NCBI RefSeq assembly: GCF_030254645.1 | Contig: NZ_CP116346.1 | Location: 1,964,001 to 2,028,000, forward strand | DNA length: 64,000 nt | Reading direction: 5' to 3' | Origin: Paucibacter sediminis | GTDB taxonomy: Bacteria > Pseudomonadota > Gammaproteobacteria > Burkholderiales > Burkholderiaceae_C | In this document: positions 47,658 to 58,655 of the stretch, in pieces | How positions within the stretch are numbered: the stretch's first letter is position 1 | How the letters are laid out: every line of letters begins with the position of its first letter | Notes under the pieces: model-generated | Databases searched by the model: none | The model's input: only the letters and a program-made list of their open reading frames with translations | What the model was told of the DNA's origin: nothing | Made by a program: the position numbers and the translations under genes

Positions 47658-47709
47658 ATGATTTCTTGTGGCCGCGGTGAGTTCGCGGCCCTGTCCACCG
47701 AGGCCGACA

Positions 47710-50445
<2,736 letters not shown>

Positions 50446-50555
50446 GCACAAGCGTTTGTTGTTACAACTTCGGCCGCCGGCTTTGCCGCGGCACCCGCGT
50501 CGGCTGGCATGCTGATGCCCCCGGCCCTTGTGGGCCTTGAATGAGGAACAAGTCC

Positions 50556-51056
50556 ATGTCCATCAAGTCCAGTCAGATCGTTGCCGGCGTGGCCGTGGCC
50601 GCGCTGATGTTGGGCGGTGCCTATGCCGTCGGCCGTTCGCAGTCGCAAGCGGCGCCCGATCCGGTGCTGGCGCAGGCGGCGCCCGCGGCCAAACCCGCGG
50701 CCAAGCCGGCCGCCGCCAAGACCTGCCCTGATTGCGCCACCGTCAGCGAGGTGCGCACCGAGGAACGCCAGGGCAAGGCCAGCGGCCTGGGCGTGATCGG
50801 CGGCGCGGTGGTGGGCGGCCTGCTGGGCAACCAGGTGGGCGGCGGCAGTGGCAAGAAGCTCGCCACCGTGGGTGGTGCGGTGGCCGGCGGCTATGCCGGC
50901 AACGAGATCGAGAAGCGCAGCAAGTCGCACAAGGTCTGGATCGTGCGCCTCAGCTACAAGGACGGCAGCACGCGCACTTTCGAGCGCAGCCAGGATCCGC
51001 AGCTGCGCGTGGGCGATCTGGTGCTGGAGCGCGATGGCCAGCTGACACGCCAGTGA
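50556..51056 (+). CDS. Glycine-zipper 2TM domain envelope protein
   Basis: The start at 50556 has GAGGA eight bases upstream. The 166-residue product has an N-terminal signal or anchor (IVAGVAVAALMLGGAYAVG), an Ala/Lys/Pro linker, a CPDC pair and the glycine-zipper motif LGVIGGAVVGGLLGNQVGGGSG...GAVAGGYAGNEIE, then a small beta-rich C-terminus. This is the Rick_17kDa/SlyB-like family of outer-membrane associated proteins. Its stop overlaps the next start by one base (TGATG). Confidence 0.9.
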   Translation: MSIKSSQIVAGVAVAALMLGGAYAVGRSQSQAAPDPVLAQAAPAAKPAAKPAAAKTCPDCATVSEVRTEERQGKASGLGVIGGAVVGGLLGNQVGGGSGKKLATVGGAVAGGYAGNEIEKRSKSHKVWIVRLSYKDGSTRTFERSQDPQLRVGDLVLERDGQLTRQ

Positions 51057-51562
51057 TGATGTGGCGTCGCCGCCTGCTGGCGCTCGGTCTCGCGGCACTG
51101 CTCGGGGCCACGGCAATGCCGGCGGCGGCCCAGCCGCTCGTCTACCTGGTGCGTCATGGTGAGCGGCTGGACCTTCCCACCGACCCCGGGCTCTCGCCGG
51201 TCGGCGAGGCGAGGGCACAGCGCCTGGCGGCGATGCTGGCCGACGCCGGCCTGCGGGCCATTTACACCACTCCGTACCGGCGCACCATGGCGCATGCCGC
51301 GCCCACGGCGCAGCGCCTGGGGCTCACGCCCGTGGTGCTGCCGGCACGCGACACCGAGGCCTTGCTGGCCAGGCTGCGCGCCCATGGCAGCGGCGAGGCC
51401 GTGCTGGTGGTCGGCCACAGCAACACCCTGCCGGCGATCCTGCGTGGCCTGGGCTACCAGGCCGAGGTCACGATAGACGAAGACGAGTTCGACTGGCTTT
51501 TCGCGCTGACGCCTGGTGCGCCGGGCGGCGCCGCGCCGGCGCTGGTGCGCTTGCGCTACTGA
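51056..51562 (+). CDS. Exported histidine phosphatase family protein
   Basis: The 168-residue product has a signal peptide (MMWRRRLLALGLAALLGATAMPAAA) and the phosphohistidine motif LVRHGE at residues 32-36, with the second catalytic His in VLVVGHSNTLPAIL. This is a periplasmic member of the phosphoglycerate-mutase-like superfamily. The substrate is unknown. It is coupled to the glycine-zipper gene. Confidence 0.9.
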   Translation: MMWRRRLLALGLAALLGATAMPAAAQPLVYLVRHGERLDLPTDPGLSPVGEARAQRLAAMLADAGLRAIYTTPYRRTMAHAAPTAQRLGLTPVVLPARDTEALLARLRAHGSGEAVLVVGHSNTLPAILRGLGYQAEVTIDEDEFDWLFALTPGAPGGAAPALVRLRY

Positions 51563-51650
51563 CATCTGCCCTTCCTAGGGGTGGCAGGCCACCCTGCGCG
51601 AGCCTAGTATCCGCGGACGGGGCTGCAGCCGCCCCGATAAGGGGCAAGCC

Positions 51651-52184
51651 GTGAAGCCACAGTTTCGCAACGCCGTTCTCGCAGCGTCCCTGGCAGGCCT
51701 GATGGGCCTGGCGCCCGCACATGCGGCCAGCACCGTCACCTCCTTCGTCGATACGCTCACCGATCTGAGCCTGGGCTGGAACTGGAACGCGGCCGGCGGC
51801 ACCGCCACCTACAACGGCGTGTTTTGGGATGCCGAGCTGACGGCGACCTTTGCCAACAACCAGTGGACCGTGAGCGGTTGGTACCAGCACCTGTCGGGCC
51901 CGCATGGCGAGACCATCGAGGCACCGCATCTGCTGGCGGGCGTGTTCGCACCCTTTGGCTCGTTCTCGCAAGCCGGTGTCGATGACCACCTGGGCCTGCC
52001 GGGCGCGGCGCCCCAGCATCTGCAGGCGCACAACTGGCAGTTCGGCGCCTTCGGGTCGGCCTTCACCGGGCTCTCCGTGCTGCAAGTGGCCCACCCCGTG
52101 CCCGAGCCCAGCCCGGCCGCGATGCTGATCGCGGGCCTGCTGGGCGTCGGCTTCTATCTGCGCCGGCGCGGCCTGGAGCGCTGA
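51651..52184 (+). CDS. PEP-CTERM sorting-signal protein
   Basis: The GTG start at 51651 has AAGGGG upstream. The 177-residue product has a signal peptide ending APAHA (residue 25), a mature domain rich in Trp, Gly and Thr without recognisable motifs, and a C-terminal sorting signal: VPEP (150-153), a hydrophobic helix AAMLIAGLLGVGFYL and a basic RRRGLER tail. PEP-CTERM proteins are cleaved by exosortase and released or anchored in the exopolysaccharide matrix. No exosortase is in the window. A CCTAGGG sequence lies 71 bp upstream of the start. Confidence 0.88.
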   Translation: MKPQFRNAVLAASLAGLMGLAPAHAASTVTSFVDTLTDLSLGWNWNAAGGTATYNGVFWDAELTATFANNQWTVSGWYQHLSGPHGETIEAPHLLAGVFAPFGSFSQAGVDDHLGLPGAAPQHLQAHNWQFGAFGSAFTGLSVLQVAHPVPEPSPAAMLIAGLLGVGFYLRRRGLER

Positions 52185-52188
52185 GCGC

Positions 52189-53706
52189 TCAGGCCTCGCG
52201 GCCGAGGCCGCGCCGCCACTGGATCGCCTCACTCAGGTGGCCGATGGCGATGTCGGCGCTGCCCTCCAGATCCGCGACGGTGCGCGCCACTCTCAGCACG
52301 CGGTGGTAGCTGCGCGCCGACCAAGCGAGGCGATTCGCCGCCTTGTGCATGAATGCGGTGGTGGCCTGGTCGATGCGCGCCACCTCATCGAGTTGCTTGA
52401 CGCTCAGCCTGGCATTGCTGCAACCCTGGCGCGCCAGCGCCAGTTCGCGCGCCCGCGCCACCCGGGCGGCCACCAGGCTGCTGGCTTCGCCCCCGCTGGC
52501 GTCCGCCAGCACCTGGGCCGGCAGCACCGGCACCTCCACCAGCAGATCCAGGCGGTCGAGAAAGGGGCCGCTGAGCCGCCCCTGGTAGCGTGAGATCTGC
52601 TCGGGCGTGCAGCGGCAGCTTTGCACCAGGCTGCCGGCATGGCCGCAGGGGCAGGGGTTCATGGCCGCGATCAGCTGGAAGTCGGCAGGGAACTCCGATT
52701 GCCGCGCGGCGCGCGAGATCTGGATGTGGCCGGTCTCCATTGGTTCGCGCAAGGCCTCCAGGGCGCTGCGACTGAATTCGGGCAACTCGTCGAGGAACAG
52801 CACGCCGTGCAAGGCCAGCGATACCTCGCCGGGGCGCGGCGGCGAGCCACCGCCCACCAGGGCGGCGCTGGACGCGCTGTGGTGGGGGCTGCGAAAGCTG
52901 CGCTGTCCCCAGCGCTCGGGCGTGAACATGCCGGCCAGGCTCAGCATCGCCGCCGATTCCAAGGCCTCGTGCTCCTGCATCGCCGGCAGCAGGCCCGGCA
53001 GGCGCTGCGCCAGCATGGACTTGCCGGTGCCTGGCGGCCCGATCAGCAGCAGGCTCAGGCCTCCGGCCGCGGCAATCTCCAAGGCCCGCTTGGGGCCGGC
53101 CTGGCCCTTGATTTCGTTGAGGTCGGGCCCGGGCATCGCTGCCCTGGGCTGCGCGGCCGGCATCGGCAAGGGCAGCTGCCCGCCGCCGCCCGGGCCGAGG
53201 GCCGCCACCACCTCGAGCAGATGGCCGGCGCCGTGGACCGCCGCGCCGCGCACCAAGGCCGCCTCCTGGGCACTCGTGACCGGCAGCAGGAGCCGGCGAC
53301 CCTGGCCCTCGCGCCGCAGCGCCAGGGCCATCGCCATGGCGCCGCGCACCGGGCGCAGCTCGCCGGCCAGCGAGAGTTCGCCCGCGCATTCGAGGTCGGC
53401 CAGCAGCTTGTCGTCGATCTGGCCGCTGGCCGCCAGCAGGCCCAGCGCGATCGGCAGATCGAAGCGCCCGCCCTCCTTGGGCAGGTCGGCCGGCGCCAGG
53501 TTCACGGTGATGCGCTGGCTGTGTGGAAAGCTCAAACCGCTGTTGAGCAGGGCGGCGCGCACGCGCTCGCGAGCCTCTTTGACCTCGGTTTCCGCCAGCC
53601 CCACCAGGGTGAAGCTGGGCAGGCCGTTGGCCAGATGCACCTCCACCGTGACCGGTGCGGCACTCACGCCGTCCAGGGCACGGCTGTGGATGATGGCCAG
53701 AGACAT
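52189..53706 (-). CDS. YifB/ComM family Mg-chelatase-like AAA ATPase
   Basis: The 505-residue product starts MSLAIIHSRALDGVSAAPVTVEVHLANGLP, has the N-terminal Lon-protease-like ChlI domain (RITVNLAPADLPKEGGRFDLPIALG), Walker A GPPGTGKS at residues 223-230, Walker B GVLFLDELPEF and a CPCGH...CRC cysteine cluster. ComM is a hexameric helicase that drives branch migration of incoming DNA in natural transformation. Presence fits, but does not prove, competence in this organism. It is divergent from the nitrogen-regulated porin unit. Confidence 0.94.
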   Translation of the reverse strand: MSLAIIHSRALDGVSAAPVTVEVHLANGLPSFTLVGLAETEVKEARERVRAALLNSGLSFPHSQRITVNLAPADLPKEGGRFDLPIALGLLAASGQIDDKLLADLECAGELSLAGELRPVRGAMAMALALRREGQGRRLLLPVTSAQEAALVRGAAVHGAGHLLEVVAALGPGGGGQLPLPMPAAQPRAAMPGPDLNEIKGQAGPKRALEIAAAGGLSLLLIGPPGTGKSMLAQRLPGLLPAMQEHEALESAAMLSLAGMFTPERWGQRSFRSPHHSASSAALVGGGSPPRPGEVSLALHGVLFLDELPEFSRSALEALREPMETGHIQISRAARQSEFPADFQLIAAMNPCPCGHAGSLVQSCRCTPEQISRYQGRLSGPFLDRLDLLVEVPVLPAQVLADASGGEASSLVAARVARARELALARQGCSNARLSVKQLDEVARIDQATTAFMHKAANRLAWSARSYHRVLRVARTVADLEGSADIAIGHLSEAIQWRRGLGREA

Positions 53707-53780
53707 GTGGCTGTCCTCCCCTGGCGCCGATTGTGCCGTTGCCGCTGCCCGCGTGCGCGTTGCGCACGGTTTCGGGGCGC

Positions 53781-53795
53781 GCACCAGAACGGCGC
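53781..53795 (+). promoter_or_regulatory. Candidate NtrC-binding site 1
   Basis: GCACC-AGAAC-GGCGC differs at one base from the NtrC dyad GCACC-N5-GGTGC. It lies about 100 bp upstream of the sigma-54 promoter at 53896, the usual distance for an enhancer. The assignment rests on sequence match and context only. Confidence 0.55.
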
Positions 53796-53807
53796 CAGGC
53801 GCTTTCT

Positions 53808-53822
53808 GACCCAGCTTGGTGC
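53808..53822 (+). promoter_or_regulatory. Candidate NtrC-binding site 2
   Basis: GACCC-AGCTT-GGTGC has one perfect half-site and one with two mismatches to the NtrC dyad. Its centre is 27 bp from that of site 1, so the two would bind on nearly adjacent faces. Weaker than site 1. Confidence 0.4.
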
Positions 53823-53895
53823 GGTTTGAGCCCATGCCGGGCCTGTTGGGGCCCCGATGCCCCAGGGAAAGCCGCGCATGAGGTCCGAAATGGGG

Positions 53896-53912
53896 CTGGC
53901 ACGGAAGCTGCA
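53896..53912 (+). promoter_or_regulatory. Sigma-54 (RpoN) promoter for the porin-glnK-amtB unit
   Basis: CTGGCACGGAAGCTGCA matches the -24/-12 consensus YTGGCACGRNNNTTGCW at every fixed base but one (C for the first T of the -12 box). GG and GC are 10 bases apart, as required. It lies 54 bp upstream of the porin start codon and behind two NtrC-like dyads. This indicates induction under nitrogen limitation. Confidence 0.8.
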
Positions 53913-53965
53913 AACAGGGGGGGTGAAACCGTTTCTGCCCGTCTTCCACCCTTAGGAGTTCCGCG

Positions 53966-54679
53966 ATGAAGTCGATCTACGCCGCAATTGCCATCAGCCT
54001 GCTCGCTCCGGCCATGCCGGTGCTGGCTGATGAGCCGGCCAGCCCCCTGTCGTTCAACGCCAGCGTGACCACGGACTATCGCTACCGCGGCATTTCGCAG
54101 ACCCGCCTCAAGCCCGCCCTGCAGGGCGGCGCCGACTATGCCTCCGCCAGCGGCTTCTACATCGGCACCTGGGCCTCCACCATCAAGTGGATCAAGGACG
54201 CCGGCGGCGACAGCAATGTCGAGCTGGACGTCTACGGCGGCTACAAGACCGAGATCAGTGCCGGCCTGACCCTGGATGTCGGCGCCCTGCAATACGTCTA
54301 CTCGGGCAACAAGCTCAGCCCCAGCGCCAACACCACCGAGCTCTATGCCGCGCTGACGTTCGGCCCGGTGACCGCCAAGTACTCGCACAGCACCAGCAAT
54401 CTGTTCGGCTTTCCCGACTCCAAGGGCAGCGGCTATCTGGACCTGAGCGGCACCTTCGACCTGGGCGAGGGCTTCACCCTGACCCCGCATGTGGGCCACC
54501 AAAAGGTGCGCCATCTGGGCTCGGCCTCCTACACCGACTACTCGCTCACCGTGAACAAGGACTACGCCGGCTTCACCTTCGGCCTGGCCGCGGTGGGCAC
54601 CGACAACGACAGCTACATCGGCGCCGGCAAGAACCTGGGCAAGAACGGCCTGGTGCTGTCGGTCAAGAAGACCTTCTGA
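53966..54679 (+). CDS. TorF family putative porin
   Basis: The 237-residue product has a signal peptide (MKSIYAAIAISLLAPAMPVLA) and an outer-membrane beta-barrel pattern with alternating strands, starting SPLSFNASVTTDYRYRGISQTRLKPALQGG, the Gcw_chp/TorF signature. The strand-ending residue is the terminal Phe. It is the first gene of the unit with glnK and amtB (22 and 58 bp spacers) behind a sigma-54 promoter, so it may be the outer-membrane entry point for a nitrogen source. That substrate role is inference. Confidence 0.9.
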   Translation: MKSIYAAIAISLLAPAMPVLADEPASPLSFNASVTTDYRYRGISQTRLKPALQGGADYASASGFYIGTWASTIKWIKDAGGDSNVELDVYGGYKTEISAGLTLDVGALQYVYSGNKLSPSANTTELYAALTFGPVTAKYSHSTSNLFGFPDSKGSGYLDLSGTFDLGEGFTLTPHVGHQKVRHLGSASYTDYSLTVNKDYAGFTFGLAAVGTDNDSYIGAGKNLGKNGLVLSVKKTF

Positions 54680-54689
54680 TTGAACCTGA

Positions 54690-55040
<351 letters not shown>

Positions 55041-55098
55041 GCGCCCACTGCCCGCTCTGCTCGCACACAGCACTTCCCCCTTCCGGAGACCCCCGATC

Positions 55099-56634
55099 AT
55101 GAAGAAACTGCTTGCCTGTCTGGCCCTGGCCGCCGCGGCGCTAGCGCCCAGCGCCTGGGCACAAGACGCTGCCGGCGCCGCTTCGGCGCCCGCCGCTACC
55201 GCCGCCGTTGCCGCGGCACCCGAGGCGGCCTCGGCCGCGGCGCCCGCACCTGCTGCTTCTGCCCCCGCGGAGGCCGCCTCGGCCCCGGCCGCGGCACCCG
55301 TGCCCAACAAGGGCGATACCACCTGGATGATGGTCTCGACCCTGCTGGTCATCATGATGACGGTGCCAGGTCTTGCGCTGTTCTACGGCGGCCTGGTGCG
55401 CAGCAAGAACATGCTGTCGGTGCTGATGCAGGTGATGGTCACCTTCTCGATGATCGTGGTGCTGTGGGTGCTGTATGGCTACAGCATCGCCTTCACCGAG
55501 GGCAACGCCTTCTTCGGCGGGCTGGACCGGCTCTTCATGAAGGGCATCTGGGACAACGCGGCCGGCACCTTCGCCAACGCCGCCACCTTCAGCAAGGGCG
55601 TCGTCATCCCCGAGATCGTGTTCGCGGCCTTCCAGGCGACCTTCGCTGGCATCACCGCCTGCCTGATCGTCGGCGCCTTCGCCGAGCGTGCCAAGTTCTC
55701 CGCCGTGCTGCTCTTCATGGCCCTGTGGTTCACCTTCAGCTACCTGCCGATCGCCCACATGGTCTGGTTCTGGATGGGCCCGGATGCCTACAGCGCCGCC
55801 AGCGTCGTTGACGAGATGAATGGCAAGGCCGGCCTGCTGTGGCAATGGGGCGCGCTGGACTTCGCCGGCGGCACCGTGGTGCACATCAACGCAGCCGTCG
55901 CCGGCCTGGTGGGCGCCTACTTCGTGGGCAAGCGCATCGGCTACGGCAAGGAAAGCTTCACCCCGCACAGCCTGACGCTGACCATGGTGGGTGCCTCGCT
56001 GCTGTGGGTGGGCTGGTTCGGCTTCAACGCCGGCTCGGCACTCGAAGCCAACGGCTTCGCCGCCCTGGCCTTCATCAACACCTTCGTCGCCACCGCCGCC
56101 GCGGTGCTGGCCTGGAGCGTGGGTGAGGCGCTGCACAAGGGCAAGGCCTCCATGCTGGGTGCCGCCTCGGGCGCCGTCGCCGGCCTGGTGGCCATCACCC
56201 CTGCGGCCGGCAACGTCGGCGTGGGCGGTGCGCTGATCATCGGCGTGATCGCCGGCTTCGCCTGCCTGTGGGGCGTGTCGGGTCTGAAGAAGCTGCTGGG
56301 TGCGGACGACTCGCTGGACGTGTTCGGTGTGCACGGCGTCGGCGGCATCGTCGGTGCCCTGCTGACCGGCGTGTTCAACTCGCCCAATCTGGGTGGCCCC
56401 AGCGCCGTGGGCGACTGGGTCACCGCCAGCATGATCACCGGCGACGCCTACTCGATCGGCGCCCAGGTGCTGACCCAGGCCAAGGCCGTGGGCGTGACCG
56501 TGGTCTGGTCGGGCATCGTCTCGGTGATCGCCTACAAGATCGTCGATCTGGTGATCGGCCTGCGCGTCACCGAAGAGGAAGAGCGCGAGGGTCTGGACAT
56601 CAGCGCGCATGGCGAGACGGCCTATCACAAGTAA
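55099..56634 (+). CDS. amtB: Ammonium transporter AmtB with Ala/Pro-rich N-terminal extension
   Basis: The 511-residue protein has a signal peptide (residues 1-22), then a low-complexity Ala/Pro/Ser linker (23-70) and eleven membrane helices. Amt motifs include DTTWMMVSTLLVIMMTVPGLALFYGGLVR, WFTFSYLPIAHMVW, the pore His in GGTVVHINAAVAGLVG and the second pore His in FGVHGVGGIVGALLTG. It conducts ammonium across the inner membrane and is gated by GlnK. The extension of about 48 residues between signal peptide and helix 1 is unusual compared with E. coli AmtB. One CAGGTCTTGC (55367-55376) forces non-preferred codons. Confidence 0.96.
   Translation: MKKLLACLALAAAALAPSAWAQDAAGAASAPAATAAVAAAPEAASAAAPAPAASAPAEAASAPAAAPVPNKGDTTWMMVSTLLVIMMTVPGLALFYGGLVRSKNMLSVLMQVMVTFSMIVVLWVLYGYSIAFTEGNAFFGGLDRLFMKGIWDNAAGTFANAATFSKGVVIPEIVFAAFQATFAGITACLIVGAFAERAKFSAVLLFMALWFTFSYLPIAHMVWFWMGPDAYSAASVVDEMNGKAGLLWQWGALDFAGGTVVHINAAVAGLVGAYFVGKRIGYGKESFTPHSLTLTMVGASLLWVGWFGFNAGSALEANGFAALAFINTFVATAAAVLAWSVGEALHKGKASMLGAASGAVAGLVAITPAAGNVGVGGALIIGVIAGFACLWGVSGLKKLLGADDSLDVFGVHGVGGIVGALLTGVFNSPNLGGPSAVGDWVTASMITGDAYSIGAQVLTQAKAVGVTVVWSGIVSVIAYKIVDLVIGLRVTEEEEREGLDISAHGETAYHK
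55367..55376 (+). repeat. CAGGTCTTGC oligomer (one of nine copies)
   Basis: Exact copies on the + strand begin at 357, 9095, 26868, 32813, 43238, 55367, 56711 and 62848; one copy on the - strand spans 18443-18452. The base before the motif is often GGGC or GGGT. Here it encodes P-G-L-A in amtB with CCA GGT CTT, codons otherwise avoided in favour of CCG, GGC and CTG. A short motif kept regardless of gene direction suggests selection on DNA, as for uptake, Chi-like or segregation sequences. The function is not known. Confidence 0.65.
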
Positions 56635-56657
56635 GCCGGCCAGCAAGCCCGCAAGCG

Positions 56658-56685
56658 AAAGCCGCCCTCGGGCGGCTTTTCTTTT
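56658..56685 (+). terminator. Rho-independent terminator after amtB
   Basis: A stem of GCCGCCC/GGGCGGC (56661-56667 and 56670-56676, loop TC) is flanked by AAA upstream and TTTTCTTTT downstream. It lies 24 bp after the amtB stop codon and also faces the convergent response-regulator gene, so it may act in both directions. Confidence 0.88.
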
Positions 56686-56709
56686 GCCTGATGCGCTTTC
56701 GACGGAGGG

Positions 56710-57126
56710 TCAGGTCTTGCGGCCGCGCAGCAGAATCCCCAGCAGCTCCAGCAGCTTGGCCGGGCTGAAGGGTTTGGCGAGGAAGAAATTGGCGCCCAGC
56801 CCCAGGGCCTCGGCCTTGTCCTGTTCGCTGGCCGCGGCGGTCAGCATGACGATCACGGTGTTGGCGAAGGCGGGGTCGGCGCGCAGTGTCTTGCAGACCT
56901 CCAGGCCGTCCATGCCGCCGGGCATCATCACGTCCAGCAGCACCAGGTCCGGGCGCACCGTCTGTGCCAGCTGCAGGCCGAGCGCCCCGTTGGCGGCCTC
57001 GTAGATCACGTAGGGGCTGTCCTCCAGCGCCCAACGTACCAGGCGACGGATGTCGGCCTGGTCATCAACGATCAGGATCTTCGGCTTCATGGGGCTCGGG
57101 GGGCTGGCATTCACAGCCTCAAGCAT
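56710..57126 (-). CDS. Stand-alone CheY-like response regulator
   Basis: The start at 57126 is supported by AGGAG eight bases upstream; MKPKIL at 57090 is the alternative. The product has one receiver domain with acidic pair D21-D22, phospho-acceptor D65 in LVLLDVMMPGG, a Thr switch in VIVMLTAAA and the Lys in FFLAKPFSPAKL. There is no output domain, so it probably signals through a partner. No histidine kinase gene is adjacent. A CAGGTCTTGC copy spans its C-terminal codons (56711-56720). Confidence 0.9.
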   Translation of the reverse strand: MLEAVNASPPSPMKPKILIVDDQADIRRLVRWALEDSPYVIYEAANGALGLQLAQTVRPDLVLLDVMMPGGMDGLEVCKTLRADPAFANTVIVMLTAAASEQDKAEALGLGANFFLAKPFSPAKLLELLGILLRGRKT

Positions 57127-57217
57127 ATCGCCTGCTCCTGTCTTGGGATTTTCATTTGCGCCCCCATGTGCAGCAGCCTCCTAGAATCGGCCGACGAAGC
57201 AACGCTGGCCCCGCATC

Positions 57218-58513
57218 ATGGTTCCCCACCTCATTACCGCACTCACCGGCCCCATCAACGAGCTGGAGCAGCGCGTGCTCGAGTCCATGCCGGCGATCGA
57301 GCGTTGGTTCCGCCTTGAGTGGATGGAGCACACGCCGCCCTTCTACAGCTCGGTGGACCTGCGCAATGCCGGCTTCAAGCTGGCGCCGGTGGACACCAAT
57401 CTGTTCCCGGGCGGCTTCAACAACCTCACCCCCGAGATGCTGCCGCTGGCGGTGCAGGCGGCGATGGCGGCGATCGAGAAGATCTGCCCAGAGGCCAAGA
57501 ACCTCCTGCTGGTGCCCGAGGGCCATACGCGCAACAGCTTCTATCTCAGCAATGTGGCCACGCTGACGCGCATCTTCACCCAGGCCGGCCTGAACGTGCG
57601 CCTGGGCACGCTGGACGAGAGCATCAAGGAGCCCACGGCGCTGGCCCTGCCGGATGGCGGCCAGCTCACCATCGAGCCGCTGGTGCGCAAGCGCGGGCGC
57701 CTGGGCCTGAAGGATTTCGACCCCTGCACCATCCTGCTCAACAACGACCTCAGCGCCGGCGTGCCGCGCGTGCTCGAGCATCTGCACGAGCAATACCTGC
57801 TGCCGCCCCTGCATGCGGGCTGGGCGCTGCGCCGCAAGAGCAACCATTTCCGCGCCTACGAGGAAGTGGCGAAGAAGTTCGCCAAGCTGCTGGGCATGGA
57901 CCCCTGGCTGATCAACCCGATGTTCGCGCCGGTGCAGGGCCTGGACTTCAGCACCGGCCAGGGCCTGGATGCGCTGCAAACCCAGGTGGACACCATCCTC
58001 AACAAGACGCGCCGCAAGTACAAGGAATACGGCATCCAGGAGAAGCCCTTCGTGGTGGTGAAGCCCGATGCCGGCACCTATGGCATGGGCATCATGACGG
58101 TGCGCGATGCCAAGGACCTCGACGAGCTGAGCCGCCGCACCCGCAACAAGATGAGCGTCTGCAAGGACGGCCAGCTGGTCAGCGAGGTGATCGTGCAGGA
58201 GGGCGTGGTCACGCACGAGCGCGTGCACGATGCGGTGGCCGAGCCGGTCGTCTACATGATGGACCGCTATGTGGTGGGCGGCTTCTACCGCATCCATGCC
58301 GAGCGTGGCGAGGACGAGAACCTCAACGCCCCCGGCGCCAGCTTCGTGCCGCTGGCCTTTGCGCAAAGCTCGCAGCTGCCGCGCCCGGGTGAGAAGCCGG
58401 GCGCCAGCGCGCCCAACCGCTTCTACATGTATGGCGTGATCGCGCGCCTGGCCATGCTGGCGGCCAGCTACGAGCTCGAGGTCACCGACCCCGAGGCCGA
58501 GGTCTACGCCTGA
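57218..58513 (+). CDS. gshA: Glutamate--cysteine ligase, proteobacterial GshA type
   Basis: The 431-residue product matches the gshA form first described in Acidithiobacillus and common in Betaproteobacteria, not E. coli GshA. Segments include DTNLFPGGFNNLTPEMLPLAVQAA, LVPEGHTRNSFYLSNVATL, FVVVKPDAGTYGMGIMTVRDA and FYRIHAERGEDENLNAPGASF. It joins glutamate and cysteine, the first step of glutathione synthesis. The second enzyme, GshB, is at 63064, separated by kup, an amidotransferase and a BenE gene. Confidence 0.95.
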   Translation: MVPHLITALTGPINELEQRVLESMPAIERWFRLEWMEHTPPFYSSVDLRNAGFKLAPVDTNLFPGGFNNLTPEMLPLAVQAAMAAIEKICPEAKNLLLVPEGHTRNSFYLSNVATLTRIFTQAGLNVRLGTLDESIKEPTALALPDGGQLTIEPLVRKRGRLGLKDFDPCTILLNNDLSAGVPRVLEHLHEQYLLPPLHAGWALRRKSNHFRAYEEVAKKFAKLLGMDPWLINPMFAPVQGLDFSTGQGLDALQTQVDTILNKTRRKYKEYGIQEKPFVVVKPDAGTYGMGIMTVRDAKDLDELSRRTRNKMSVCKDGQLVSEVIVQEGVVTHERVHDAVAEPVVYMMDRYVVGGFYRIHAERGEDENLNAPGASFVPLAFAQSSQLPRPGEKPGASAPNRFYMYGVIARLAMLAASYELEVTDPEAEVYA

Positions 58514-58655
58514 GCGGCGTCCTTGACATGAAGCCGCGGCGGCGTCAAGCCCGCTGCCCCCTGGGCAGGCGGGGCGCTTGACGCACTGCACAAAGCCGAG
58601 CGCACAATAGCGCTTTTGGCTTTCGAGCAGCGTCCTCAGCGCGCTGCGGCACTCT

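Noticed and set aside
51579-51600. TGGCAG...CTGC upstream of the PEP-CTERM gene as a sigma-54 promoter
   Set aside because: The distance between GG and GC is one base too long and the -24 box has a mismatch.
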